Source: an uncultured Lachnospiraceae bacterium
Lineage (GTDB): Bacteria; Bacillota; Clostridia; Lachnospirales; Lachnospiraceae
Assembly (NCBI GenBank): GCA_947627245.1
Contig: CANQVH010000021.1
Coordinates: 1-51,015, forward strand
Length of the DNA stretch: 51,015 bases
Direction of reading: 5' to 3'
Shown here: positions 1 to 7,968 of the stretch, in pieces
How the letters are laid out: every line of letters starts with the position of its first letter
Numbering within the stretch: the stretch's first letter is position 1
The notes under the pieces: generated by a model
Database searches by the model: none
Seen by the model: only the letters and a program-made list of their open reading frames with translations
What the model was told of the DNA's origin: nothing
Position numbers and translations under genes: made by a program

Positions 1-3
1 AGC

Positions 4-74
4 GAACTGATACCCCGCTCACGTAGTGAGGCAAGTGTCCAGTGGACACTTGAGTGCTTGCACCGGGGTAGTTC
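4..74. repeat. Short palindromic element with terminal inverted repeats
   Basis: About 71 bp bounded by imperfect inverted ends (GAACTGATACCCCG at 4-17 and CGGGGTAGTTC at 64-74). Inside are CTCAC/GTGAG (18-30) and a 19-bp near-perfect palindrome, AAGTGTCCA-G-TGGACACTT. One frame stays open through the whole element (it reads ...ASVQWTLECLHRG...) and closes at 112-114, so the element probably sits inside an upstream coding sequence that has run into it. It resembles the small palindromic repeats scattered in clostridial genomes; that likeness is from memory and was not searched. Confidence 0.55.
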
Positions 75-1085
75 ATTGATTTTTATCAAACAGAGAGAAT
101 CACTTTGGAGGTGAATTTTAACGCAGGTAATGTTTCTTTTGTGGTACAGTCAGAAGAAGGGGAGACGCTACTGTTATCTGAACGAAGCAATGGCTTGAGA
201 TGGTATATTGAAACATTTATTGATGCACAAGCTAATAATGCTCGTGAAAGCAATATAGTATATCTTCTTGATGAGCCGGGGACATCATTACATGTAAATG
301 CACAAAGGGAATTGTTGAAGTTATTTCAAGATTTGTCTGAAAAGGGGAATCAAGTTGTATATACTACGCACTCTCCATATATGCTCGATTTAGAAGAGAA
401 TGGAGTTCATCGCATTCGTGCTGTAGTAAAAAATAAAGAAGGATATAGTTATGTGTATAAATCAGTATATGATGCACGAATAGCTCCTGACAGTCAAAAA
501 GATACATTGGCACCAATCATAAAAGCCATTGGTATGAATTTGAATGATACATTCGGACCTGCAAAAGATAAATTGAATATTGTTACAGAAGGGATGAGTG
601 ATTATATTTTCCTGAATACGATGGCCAAACTATTAGAAATTGATACAAAGAGATATGCAATTTTGCCAGCGGTAGGTGCTTCAAATTGTGTACATATATG
701 CTCAATTCTGCATGGATGGGGCTGCAAGTATATTGCCTTATTTGATTATGATGAGGCAGGGGTTCAGTCTGGCGGCGAATATATGAGAAAGGATATGATG
801 CTTGGATATAAGCGTCAGTATTGCTATTTGCTTGATGTTACACAAGACGATGTGGACAAAAAGACATACAAACAGTTCAAATATATGATTGAAGATGTTG
901 TGACAAGAGAGGAAATTGATAATTATTGTGATAAAACGGGCACTTCTAAAACAATAGGTAAGCCATTGATGGCAAAGTTAATGAGCAATTCTATAGAGGC
1001 TGGTACATATGAAATTGATGAAACATGTAAGACAAATTTTAAAGAGTTGTTTGAACGCATTTTCTCGTATTTTGATGAAGTATAA
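72..1085 (+). pseudogene. Truncated OLD-family ATPase with TOPRIM domain
   Basis: This is the C-terminal two-thirds of an AAA ATPase/OLD-like nuclease. Visible are the Walker B block (VYLLDEPGTSLH), the downstream TTHSPYML switch histidine typical of SMC/ABC-like ATPases, and a TOPRIM-like second half (TEGMSDYIFL, then ALFDYDEAG). The Walker A half is missing. Homologous-looking frame begins near 72 (FIDFYQTERITLEV), directly after the palindromic element, and is in a different frame from the open frame entering the window, so the gene looks broken there. A TTG at 105-107 is the first possible start but has no good ribosome site. Family role: OLD-type ATPase-nucleases act in anti-phage defence or DNA processing. 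It probably lost function. It lies in the AT-rich mobile segment. Confidence 0.65.
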
Positions 1086-1285
1086 CGAAATGAAAGTGGT
1101 TTTATTTGGAATGCGGCGGAGTCATGCATGTTTTGTTCAAGAAATGTGTAGACGTTATTCCTTGTGCTTCTAAAATGCTTCTAAAATTTCCAAAAGCACA
1201 AAAATACACTGATATTGTGGATAATATAAATAAAAAAGTTCCCATTTTATCAGGGTTTGCGACATACCATATCCCTCCGTAGCAA
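1086..1285. other. AT-rich spacer with no recognised gene
   Basis: About 200 bases between the OLD-like fragment and the tuf remnant. I see no credible ORF, terminator or RNA here; short frames lack ribosome sites. It may be decayed element sequence. Confidence 0.4.
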
Positions 1286-1339
1286 CGTGAGGGTGGCCGT
1301 ACGATTGGTTCTGGCCGTGTTGCGACGATCATCGAGTGA
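1286..1339 (+). pseudogene. tuf: Orphan 3' end of tuf (EF-Tu C-terminus), copy 1
   Basis: The frame reads R-E-G-G-R-T-I-G-S-G-R-V-A-T-I-I-E-stop, the hallmark C-terminus of bacterial EF-Tu. Sequence before 1286 is unrelated to EF-Tu, so only the last 17 codons exist. The same block recurs at 5584-5637, and similarity continues about 13 bases past the stop (61 of 67 positions match overall). Most differences are synonymous, so each copy seems to have been carried in with a different element rather than being a recent duplicate. Inferred to be an attachment-site remnant from insertion at the 3' end of tuf. Confidence 0.8.
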
Positions 1340-1372
1340 CTGTGAACACTTAAACTATTATGGTAAAGTCAA

Positions 1373-1403
1373 GGCTTCCGGGGATTTCTCCGGAAGTCTT
1401 TTT
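1373..1403 (+). terminator. Rho-independent terminator after tuf remnant 1
   Basis: Stem with arms 1373-1384 and 1388-1398 (core TTCCGG/CCGGAA) followed by five T. It has the position of a normal tuf terminator and was probably carried along with the tuf 3' end. Confidence 0.7.
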
Positions 1404-1641
1404 ATGTGGCGAGGGAATGTAGAGGGGGTGAGCGATGCCAAAACGGCGCCGGAAATCAAAAATATGGCAAAATAATAGCGGGGATATTCTCCGCCGCTCG
1501 GTGGATCATGGTCTTTCGACCAGTTCCAAATTAAGCACTATTGATTAATTGTATGCTAATTTTAAACGGAATATGTCGGAAAGCCAATAATTTTAGAAAG
1601 AATGTGTTTATCCGAATAAGAACGTATGTTCTGAAAAGGAC

Positions 1642-1670
1642 TTGAAAATGAAAGGAAAATATTATATAAT
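1642..1670 (+). promoter_or_regulatory. Promoter of the restriction-modification operon
   Basis: TTGAAA (1642-1647) and TATAAT (1665-1670) with a 17-bp spacer, 31 bp before the methyltransferase ATG. The rest of the 300-bp upstream spacer (from 1404) shows no gene; I saw no C-protein box. Confidence 0.7.
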
Positions 1671-1701
1671 ATAATCAAAATATATTGAGGACGAGTGAGC
1701 T

Positions 1702-3186
1702 ATGCTTGATAAGATTATAGAAAGAACATTTCAATATATTGACAGTATGCCAAAAAAATCGAGGAAAGCATACGGGCAGTTTTTTACTAGCAAAGAGACT
1801 GCCAGATATATGGCGGGTTTATTTGAAATACCAAAGCAGAAAACAATAACTCTTTTGGATGCCGGTGCTGGTTCAGGTATACTTTCATGTGCAATGATAG
1901 AGCGTCTTGAGTCTGTAGATGAGATAGATGAGATAGAAATCACTTGCTATGAAACAGATGAAAACGTTTTGCCTTTATTACGAGAGAATTTACGATATTC
2001 ACAAAGTCTTTCAAAGAAAAAAATAACTATAAATATTTTACGGGAGAATTATATTACAAGCCAATACCTTGATTTCAATTATATGCTGGGAGGAAATTGG
2101 AATCCTAAAAAATATGATATTGTAATTGGCAATCCACCCTATATGAAAATTCCCAAAGATGCGCCAGAGGCAACGGCAATGTCAGAAATATGCTATGGTG
2201 CCCCAAATCTGTATTTTTTATTTGCCTCAATGGGATTATTTAACCTAAAGTCAGATGGAGAAATGGTGTATATTATTCCGCGTTCTTGGACGTCAGGCGC
2301 ATACTTTAAACGCTTTAGACAGTATTTTCTCTCGGAAGGGAAGCTAATACATATACATTTGTTCGGAAGTCGAAATAAGGTTTTTGACAAAGAAGATGTG
2401 CTGCAAGAGACAATGATCATAAAGGTTAGAAAGACAAAAGTTAAGCCTGAATCAGTCGTTATAACTTCAACAAATACAAACAAAGATTTTAGTAACTGTT
2501 CATCCTTAACTGTCCCATATGATTTGGTAGTAGCAGGAGAGGAATTGTATGTGTATTTAGTTACGAACAATGAAGAAGTTGCAGTACTGAACAAATTACA
2601 TAGATGGGATAAAACATTGCCTGAGATTGGTCTTAAAATGAAAACAGGTTTGACAGTAGATTTCAGAAACTGGGATATTCTTAGAGACGAGGCGGAGGAA
2701 GGAGCAATACCATTATTTTATTCGCAGCATATTAAGCATGGAGAAGTGCTGTTCCCAATCAAAAAAGAGCATGAATATGTGGTGACGGAACAAAGGGGAT
2801 TAACTCAAGATAATAGGAATTATCTGTTTGTAAAAAGATTTACTGCAAAAGAAGAGTCGAGGAGACTCCAATGCGGAGTGTATTTGGCAAGGAAATTCCC
2901 CCAATATACCAGAATTAGCACGCAAAATAAGATTAATTTCATTGATGGTATTATGACAGAGATGTCTGAATGCTTGGTATACGGTTTGTATGTTCTGTTC
3001 AATTCTTCACTTTACGATGCTTATTATAGGATATTGAATGGTTCAACACAGGTAAATTCTACAGAGATTAATGCAATGCCGGTTCCAGACTTGGATATAT
3101 TGCAGGAAATGGGCAGAAAAGTTATGAAAAGCAAAGATATGACCGAAGAAAATTGCAACAAAATATTGGAGGCATATTGTGGATAA
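1702..3186 (+). CDS. Type II DNA adenine-N6 methyltransferase, BsuBI/PstI family
   Basis: Predicted to methylate adenine in the site cut by the neighbouring endonuclease, protecting the host. Family features seen: Y-G-Q-F-F-T near residues 25-30, SAM-binding motif I (LLDAGAGSGIL, about 52-62), and catalytic motif IV NPPY at about 144-147. The C-terminal half is the presumed target-recognition region. Length 494 aa is close to M.BsuBI. The ATG at 1702 follows GAGGA at modest spacing and a strong promoter. It overlaps the endonuclease start by 8 bp. Based on the family partner, the expected site is CTGCAG; this is an inference, since specificity was not tested. Composition is much more AT-rich than the chromosome after 6 kb. 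Confidence 0.9.
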   Translation: MLDKIIERTFQYIDSMPKKSRKAYGQFFTSKETARYMAGLFEIPKQKTITLLDAGAGSGILSCAMIERLESVDEIDEIEITCYETDENVLPLLRENLRYSQSLSKKKITINILRENYITSQYLDFNYMLGGNWNPKKYDIVIGNPPYMKIPKDAPEATAMSEICYGAPNLYFLFASMGLFNLKSDGEMVYIIPRSWTSGAYFKRFRQYFLSEGKLIHIHLFGSRNKVFDKEDVLQETMIIKVRKTKVKPESVVITSTNTNKDFSNCSSLTVPYDLVVAGEELYVYLVTNNEEVAVLNKLHRWDKTLPEIGLKMKTGLTVDFRNWDILRDEAEEGAIPLFYSQHIKHGEVLFPIKKEHEYVVTEQRGLTQDNRNYLFVKRFTAKEESRRLQCGVYLARKFPQYTRISTQNKINFIDGIMTEMSECLVYGLYVLFNSSLYDAYYRILNGSTQVNSTEINAMPVPDLDILQEMGRKVMKSKDMTEENCNKILEAYCG

Positions 3187-4105
3187 GATAAATGAGGCAA
3201 GAGAAATCCTTAAATTTATAGGAATGCCTAAGGCTCAACAGTCAGACTTGTGCTGTTATGTATTACTGGCAATGGCAGGAATCAAACCGGATATGAGATG
3301 GAACCAAGCTACAAATGAATGGATTCGCATTCACGATATCATTCAATTTGTTAATATGTACTATGGAAGCACGTATGCGGAGAATAGTAGAGAGACTTTT
3401 CGAAAACAAGCATTACATAGATTTAGGACAGCCGCGCTGGCTGAGGATAATGGAAAAGCAACAAATAGTCCTAATTATAGATATAGATTAACTAATGAGG
3501 CAGTTTCGATGCTTACAGCTTATCAAAGTGTCAGATGGAAAGAGGCTTCTTTGCAATATATGAATTACCATGATAAGCTGGTTGATATATATGCTTCTAA
3601 GAAGAAAATGACAATGATGCCTGTTAGAATTAATGGATCAGATTTTAAATTTTCTCTGGGTAAGCATAACGAATTACAAAAGGCCATTATTGAAGAATTT
3701 GCACCGAGATTTGCGCCGCATTCGGAATGCTTGTATGTTGGGGATACAATAGAAAAAGATTTAGTAAAGAATGTTGAAAAATTGATGCAACTCGGTTTTG
3801 AAATTACCTTGCATGACAAAATGCCTGATGTGGTTTTGTATCGAGAAGATAAGAATTGGCTTTATTTTATTGAATCGGTGACTTCTGTGGGGCCGATGGA
3901 TCCAAAACGGATACTTGAGATTAACGAAATGACGAAAGATGTTTCGGCAGGCAAGATATTTGTCACAGCATTCTTAGACTTTAAGACTTATAAGAAGTTT
4001 TCAGAGGAACTTGCGTGGGAAACAGAGATTTGGATTGCTGAGATGCCGGAACATATGATTCATCTGAACGGAAATAAATTTTTGGGGCCGAGAGAGATTG
4101 TGTGA
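3179..4105 (+). CDS. Type II restriction endonuclease, BsuBI/PstI family
   Basis: Predicted to cut unmethylated CTGCAG-type sites. The C-terminal half carries the family's conserved stretch: LYVGDT (about residues 187-192), then PDVVLY followed by FIESVTSVGPMDPKR, the presumed PD-(D/E)-x catalytic core in which the usual ExK appears as ESV. Length 308 aa is near that of R.BsuBI/R.PstI. The start is GTG at 3179 with GGAGG at 3168-3172 and a 6-nt gap. It overlaps the methyltransferase end, a coupling that makes endonuclease synthesis follow methylase synthesis. It ends inside the next gene's GTGATGA overlap. Recognition specificity is inferred from family membership. Confidence 0.88.
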   Translation: MDKINEAREILKFIGMPKAQQSDLCCYVLLAMAGIKPDMRWNQATNEWIRIHDIIQFVNMYYGSTYAENSRETFRKQALHRFRTAALAEDNGKATNSPNYRYRLTNEAVSMLTAYQSVRWKEASLQYMNYHDKLVDIYASKKKMTMMPVRINGSDFKFSLGKHNELQKAIIEEFAPRFAPHSECLYVGDTIEKDLVKNVEKLMQLGFEITLHDKMPDVVLYREDKNWLYFIESVTSVGPMDPKRILEINEMTKDVSAGKIFVTAFLDFKTYKKFSEELAWETEIWIAEMPEHMIHLNGNKFLGPREIV

Positions 4106-4941
4106 TGAAATGGGTAGATTATAGAGAAAAGCTGAGAATTGGATTTAACGATAAGCAGAAGTTTGAGATGTTATCCGCAATATTAAAAAATTATGTAGGG
4201 AATGTTGTTGAAGGGAATCTTGATGAAGATTCATATTTCAATTATTGCCAGATGGTGGGGGAGGATTATTGGAATATTTGTCAACCATATCAACGTCTTC
4301 AAGATAGTCTGGATAAATCTACGTCAATACATGAACTTGTGGCAAAATATATTGCATTTTGCAATACCTATTCTGCACGATATACTGGTTATTCGAATAA
4401 TGTTGTAAGCAACAATCAAGTACTTGGGTATTTGAAAGAATCTCTTGAAAAAATAAATATAAAGTACGAAGTTATTGAAGATGAAGATGGAACATTTATT
4501 TTCCCATTAGGTGCAAAAGAATTGGATGATGCTTTAGTATCTGAACCTTTAGAATGGTTAAATGATTATCCCAATGCAAGAAAAACATTTGTCAATGCTC
4601 TTCAGCAGTATTCTAATGGACTATACATTCGAGATGTGGCTGATAATTTTAGAAAAGCTTTTGAGGATTTTTTAAAGGAATTTCTTAACAATAACAATGA
4701 TTTAAATAAAAATAAAAAGGAAGTTGAGATATACTTGAAATCGCAAAATGCTGATCCACAGTTGATTGCGATGTTCGTTTCATTAATTAGCCATTACTAT
4801 TTGCTCAATAATGAAGTGGCTAAACATAATGACAAAATGGACAAAAAGTATTTAGAATTTCTCATGTATCAGACAGGTATATTTATCAGGATGCTTGTCG
4901 TAGTAGAAAATAGTTCAGAGAGGGGAAAAACACTATTATGA
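4102..4941 (+). CDS. Unrecognised helical protein in the restriction-modification operon
   Basis: A 279-aa soluble, mainly helical, acidic and Asn/Lys-rich protein; no family recognised with confidence. The last ~110 residues (helix around YIRDVADNFRKAFEDFLKEF, then ISHYYLLNNEVAKHNDK) recall the C-terminal domain of some abortive-infection proteins, but the HEPN R-x4-6-H motif is not convincing because Arg is absent. The start is GTG 4102 (or ATG 4105), overlapping the endonuclease stop by 4 nt, so translation is probably coupled. Its fixed place suggests an accessory role in restriction or defence; this is inference only. Confidence 0.7.
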   Translation: MMKWVDYREKLRIGFNDKQKFEMLSAILKNYVGNVVEGNLDEDSYFNYCQMVGEDYWNICQPYQRLQDSLDKSTSIHELVAKYIAFCNTYSARYTGYSNNVVSNNQVLGYLKESLEKINIKYEVIEDEDGTFIFPLGAKELDDALVSEPLEWLNDYPNARKTFVNALQQYSNGLYIRDVADNFRKAFEDFLKEFLNNNNDLNKNKKEVEIYLKSQNADPQLIAMFVSLISHYYLLNNEVAKHNDKMDKKYLEFLMYQTGIFIRMLVVVENSSERGKTLL

Positions 4942-5444
4942 GCTATAACTATAGAAATATGTTGCAAGACCGCAACTGTAATAAATGTCTGAGTAGGCAT
5001 ATTTGTTTTTTGCGGAGAATACCATTATATCATTATCCGGAGAATGTGCAGAATTTTGTAATAAGTATGCCACAGCCTGTTTTTAAGTATGAATTCCAAA
5101 CAAGACAGTGGCATGCAAATTATCAGGAAATTCAAAAGCAGATAGTGCAATACTATGACTTAAATAATTGTGAGTTAATAGGAGATAATGCTCGTGTTTT
5201 GACGAATATCGCACAGAGAGAAAGTGACAGGAAGAAAATTAGGGAATTATTTAAACAGTATTTAGATGTGGCGGCTAAAGCTACGGAAGAGAAAAATCCA
5301 GAACTGTCAATTATGTTTGATGGAATTGGTCTGGTATTGGCATCTGATTATTTAGATGCTGTTGGTAAAATTTTTTCTATGTTTAAAACTTTGGAGAAAA
5401 TTGAAATTAATGAGACAAATAGATGTGGTTTAGAGTTGCCATAA
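4938..5444 (+). CDS. Unrecognised Cys-containing protein, last gene of the restriction operon
   Basis: A 168-aa soluble protein of no recognised family. The N-terminus carries C-x2-C-x5-C (CNKCLSRHIC, about residues 14-23), a possible metal site; the remainder looks helical. It starts with ATG in an ATGA overlap with the previous gene's stop, so the four genes form one tightly coupled unit from 1702 to 5444. About 140 bp separates its end from the second tuf remnant, making it the last cargo gene of this insertion. Pairing with the preceding unknown gene suggests the two act together. Confidence 0.65.
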   Translation: MSYNYRNMLQDRNCNKCLSRHICFLRRIPLYHYPENVQNFVISMPQPVFKYEFQTRQWHANYQEIQKQIVQYYDLNNCELIGDNARVLTNIAQRESDRKKIRELFKQYLDVAAKATEEKNPELSIMFDGIGLVLASDYLDAVGKIFSMFKTLEKIEINETNRCGLELP

Positions 5445-5583
5445 AACTGTGTCTTTTGTCCGGGACTAAATATTGGCTACAAAAATTTCAAAAACACAGA
5501 GAAAATCAGCAATTTCAAAAAACTTGATGACAGAAAAGCCCTTAAATATGCTATTGGTTATTTAAAGTTTTCGCAGCCTAATC

Positions 5584-5637
5584 CGTGAAGGCGGCCGTAC
5601 GGTTGGTTCGGGCCGTGTTGCGACGATTATCGAGTGA
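5584..5637 (+). pseudogene. tuf: Orphan 3' end of tuf (EF-Tu C-terminus), copy 2
   Basis: The frame reads R-E-G-G-R-T-V-G-S-G-R-V-A-T-I-I-E-stop, the EF-Tu C-terminus, with no other EF-Tu sequence upstream in the window. With the copy at 1286-1339 it brackets the restriction-modification cargo as a direct repeat that extends about 13 nt past the stop. I infer it is the older chromosomal junction (attR-like), and that a complete tuf with the newest junction lies upstream of the window. Confidence 0.8.
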
Positions 5638-5766
5638 CTGTGAGCACTTAATGAGTGCGAAGCACGAATTTAGTGGGAACGTCCGCATCCCAACCTTAGC
5701 GAGATCGAGCGATAGCGACGATTGAGCTTAGTTGAGAGGTGATTCCGCTTAATATAGTAAAATCAT
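5638..5766. other. Repeat-like spacer downstream of tuf remnant 2
   Basis: Non-coding. Contains short inverted motifs such as GTGC-GAA-GCAC and an alternating GAGCGATAGCGACGATTGAGC stretch similar in style to the spacer at 23.9-24.1 kb. No gene is supported. Confidence 0.35.
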
Positions 5767-5796
5767 GGGATTCGGAGTTAGCTTCGAATCCCTTTT
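5767..5796 (+). terminator. Rho-independent terminator
   Basis: GGGATTCG (5767-5774) pairs with CGAATCCC (5785-5792), followed by TTTT. Probably the terminator of the tuf-end/island transcript. The remaining spacer to 6040 is non-coding, with a duplicated TTCCGGAAACAG-like motif near 5957-5990 and a lone TATAAT at 6013-6018 that may be the -10 of the next gene. Confidence 0.65.
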
Positions 5797-6039
5797 CGCA
5801 TGATTAGAAGCTGCGAAACGGGTTGTGTGGTGTCATGTCAAAGAGGTTTATAAACATATATAGTCCGAATTCCCCAAACGCTGTTTGAGGAATTTCAGAC
5901 AGCAATCTCCCGGGGATTGATAAAGCGGAAGAAATATTGTACAATAATAATGCAGTAATTTTCGGAAACAGTTCCGGAAACAGCTCCGGGAGAGGCTTCT
6001 GGAGGCTGCTGCTATAATAGAATCGGAGAAAACGGTAAT

Positions 6040-7968
6040 ATGATGAATGTGAAAAAGATACTTTGTCTGATGATCGCGTCTCTCTGTATCAGCGGATGCT
6101 CCGCGCAGAAAACCGAGGAGCCAAGTGAAGATAAAATAACCGTTACCATGCTGTATACCAGCGATCTGCCGAATGTGGAGAAGCTCGTGGAGACCACCTA
6201 TACGGACATCGACCTCCAGATCGAGAGGAACGCGCAGGGAACGATCGACGGCGAGGTGGAACGGCGTCTGCGCAACGGGCATGGCAGCGATATTGTTACA
6301 TCCACGCTTGCAGCGGGCGATGTGCTGGATTATCTTGCGGATCTGAGCGCAGATGAATATATTTCGGCGTACCAGTCCGGCATCATGCACAAGACCGCCA
6401 GCGGCGGGAAAAATTTTTTCATCCCGCTTCCGGCGCAATATTACGGGTATATCTATAATGTCACGCTTGCAGAGGAAAACGGTCTGACGGTTCCCGCCAC
6501 GCAGGACGAATTGCTTGCGGTGCTTGAGAAAGCAAAAGAGGGGCATATCGGCGCGGATGAAAACGGTTCTGTTTTTTCCGTGGACGGGACGCCTGCCATC
6601 ACGGCAACCTTCACTATCGCGACGCAGATCCCGGATTTCTTCGGACTTTCAGAGGGCATTCGATGGCTGGATGACCTGAAAAACGGCAGCGCTTCTTTCT
6701 CGGGTTCGCTGGAGACGTGTCTTGACCTGCCGCTGGAAATGATCGAAAAAGGATACATGGATTCGCTTCCTTTTTCCGCCGCTTCCAATGCTGTCCCGAT
6801 CTTTGACAAAATGAGCAGCAGGGAAATGCTGATGGCGTTTGACAGTGTCACGATGCTTGACAATATCCGGAAGAACAGCGACGATGAATTTGATATGCTG
6901 CCGATGTTCAGCGGCGAGGGCAATCCTGCATGGACGGTTTCCACGCCGACGGCTTTCCTCGGCATTAATAAAGAGCTTACCAAAGAGGGCGGTGAAGACC
7001 GGCTGGATGCCTGCCGGAAAATATTCGAGCTCTTGTCCACGCCCGAGGGACAGGATGCCTTTATGATGGACAAAGGGGCTGCCTATTCGTATCTGGTGGA
7101 CTATACCCCGAGCTCGGATATTGTTCCCGACGGAATAAAAGCCTGCATTGAGGACGGTTACAATTACAATATCTCGATGTCCAACGACTTTATGCGTTAT
7201 TTCGGCAACCGCTGCAATTCCGTGCTCTGCGGACAGACGGATATTGAGTCGGCGTTTTCCGAGATTGACGAATATATGCAAGGCGGCGATGACCAGAATG
7301 AAACGCTGATCGGGATGATTGATCATGATATGATCGTGGAAAATTATAATGTACGTCTGGAGGAGACGGAGATCGGAAATCTGATCTCGGATGCCGTCCG
7401 GGAGATCACCGGTGCGGATATCGCTGTGGTAAACGGAGGCTCTATCCGGGGAAGTCTTTACAAAGGCGATGTTTACAGCTACGACCTCGATTATGTCTGT
7501 CCCTATCAGAATCATATCATCCTGCTCGAAGTGAATGCAGAGGTCATAAGGAGCATGCTTTCAAACGGCTTATCGACCATGGTGCGTGATATAGAGATAC
7601 CGGGAGGCAGATTCCTCAATGTTTCGGGGCTGAAATATTCCTTCACTCCGCCGGACGGCGACTCCCCGGCGCAGTTGGTCGATGTGACGCTCCCGGACGG
7701 CTCGCCGCTTGATGAGAATGCCGCGTACACGATCGCGGTGACGAATTATATGGCGGGCAGCAGCGGATATCTCGACAACAACGGCGACGGCTTCACCATG
7801 CTTAATGTCTACAGCGACGATGTTCCGAAGGCCGAAAATGTGAAGCTTGTCCGTGAAACGGAATATACGCTCAGCAACATACTGGAAGAATATATTGTCA
7901 GCCATAACGCGGAAGAAATCGTATCGCAAATCGAAGGAAGGATCACATCGGTGAATGAAAATGAGTGA
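6040..7968 (+). CDS. Lipoprotein fusing a solute-binding domain to a 5'-nucleotidase C-terminal domain
   Basis: A 642-aa lipoprotein. The signal peptide ends in the lipobox I-S-G-C with Cys20. Residues about 30-415 look like a family 1 extracellular solute-binding protein (TSDLPNVEKLVE..., FFIPLPAQYYGYIYN, WTVSTPTAFLGIN). Residues about 422-630 look like the C-terminal substrate-specificity domain of 5'-nucleotidases: ETEIGNLISDAVREITGADI followed by VVNGGSIRG and a DLDYVCPY segment. The metallophosphatase half of a 5'-nucleotidase is absent, so catalysis is not expected; the protein more likely binds a ligand, perhaps a nucleotide-like one (inference). It overlaps the histidine kinase by 14 nt, with no permease genes nearby, which argues for a sensing role. 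The ATG at 6040 or 6043 follows GGAGA at 6025-6029. Confidence 0.85.
   Translation: MMNVKKILCLMIASLCISGCSAQKTEEPSEDKITVTMLYTSDLPNVEKLVETTYTDIDLQIERNAQGTIDGEVERRLRNGHGSDIVTSTLAAGDVLDYLADLSADEYISAYQSGIMHKTASGGKNFFIPLPAQYYGYIYNVTLAEENGLTVPATQDELLAVLEKAKEGHIGADENGSVFSVDGTPAITATFTIATQIPDFFGLSEGIRWLDDLKNGSASFSGSLETCLDLPLEMIEKGYMDSLPFSAASNAVPIFDKMSSREMLMAFDSVTMLDNIRKNSDDEFDMLPMFSGEGNPAWTVSTPTAFLGINKELTKEGGEDRLDACRKIFELLSTPEGQDAFMMDKGAAYSYLVDYTPSSDIVPDGIKACIEDGYNYNISMSNDFMRYFGNRCNSVLCGQTDIESAFSEIDEYMQGGDDQNETLIGMIDHDMIVENYNVRLEETEIGNLISDAVREITGADIAVVNGGSIRGSLYKGDVYSYDLDYVCPYQNHIILLEVNAEVIRSMLSNGLSTMVRDIEIPGGRFLNVSGLKYSFTPPDGDSPAQLVDVTLPDGSPLDENAAYTIAVTNYMAGSSGYLDNNGDGFTMLNVYSDDVPKAENVKLVRETEYTLSNILEEYIVSHNAEEIVSQIEGRITSVNENE

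Noticed and set aside
1702..4105. Depletion of CTGCAG in the window as evidence of restriction pressure
   Set aside because: CTGCAG is present at several places by eye (for example near 13370, 21061 and 26604), and I cannot compute an expected count.
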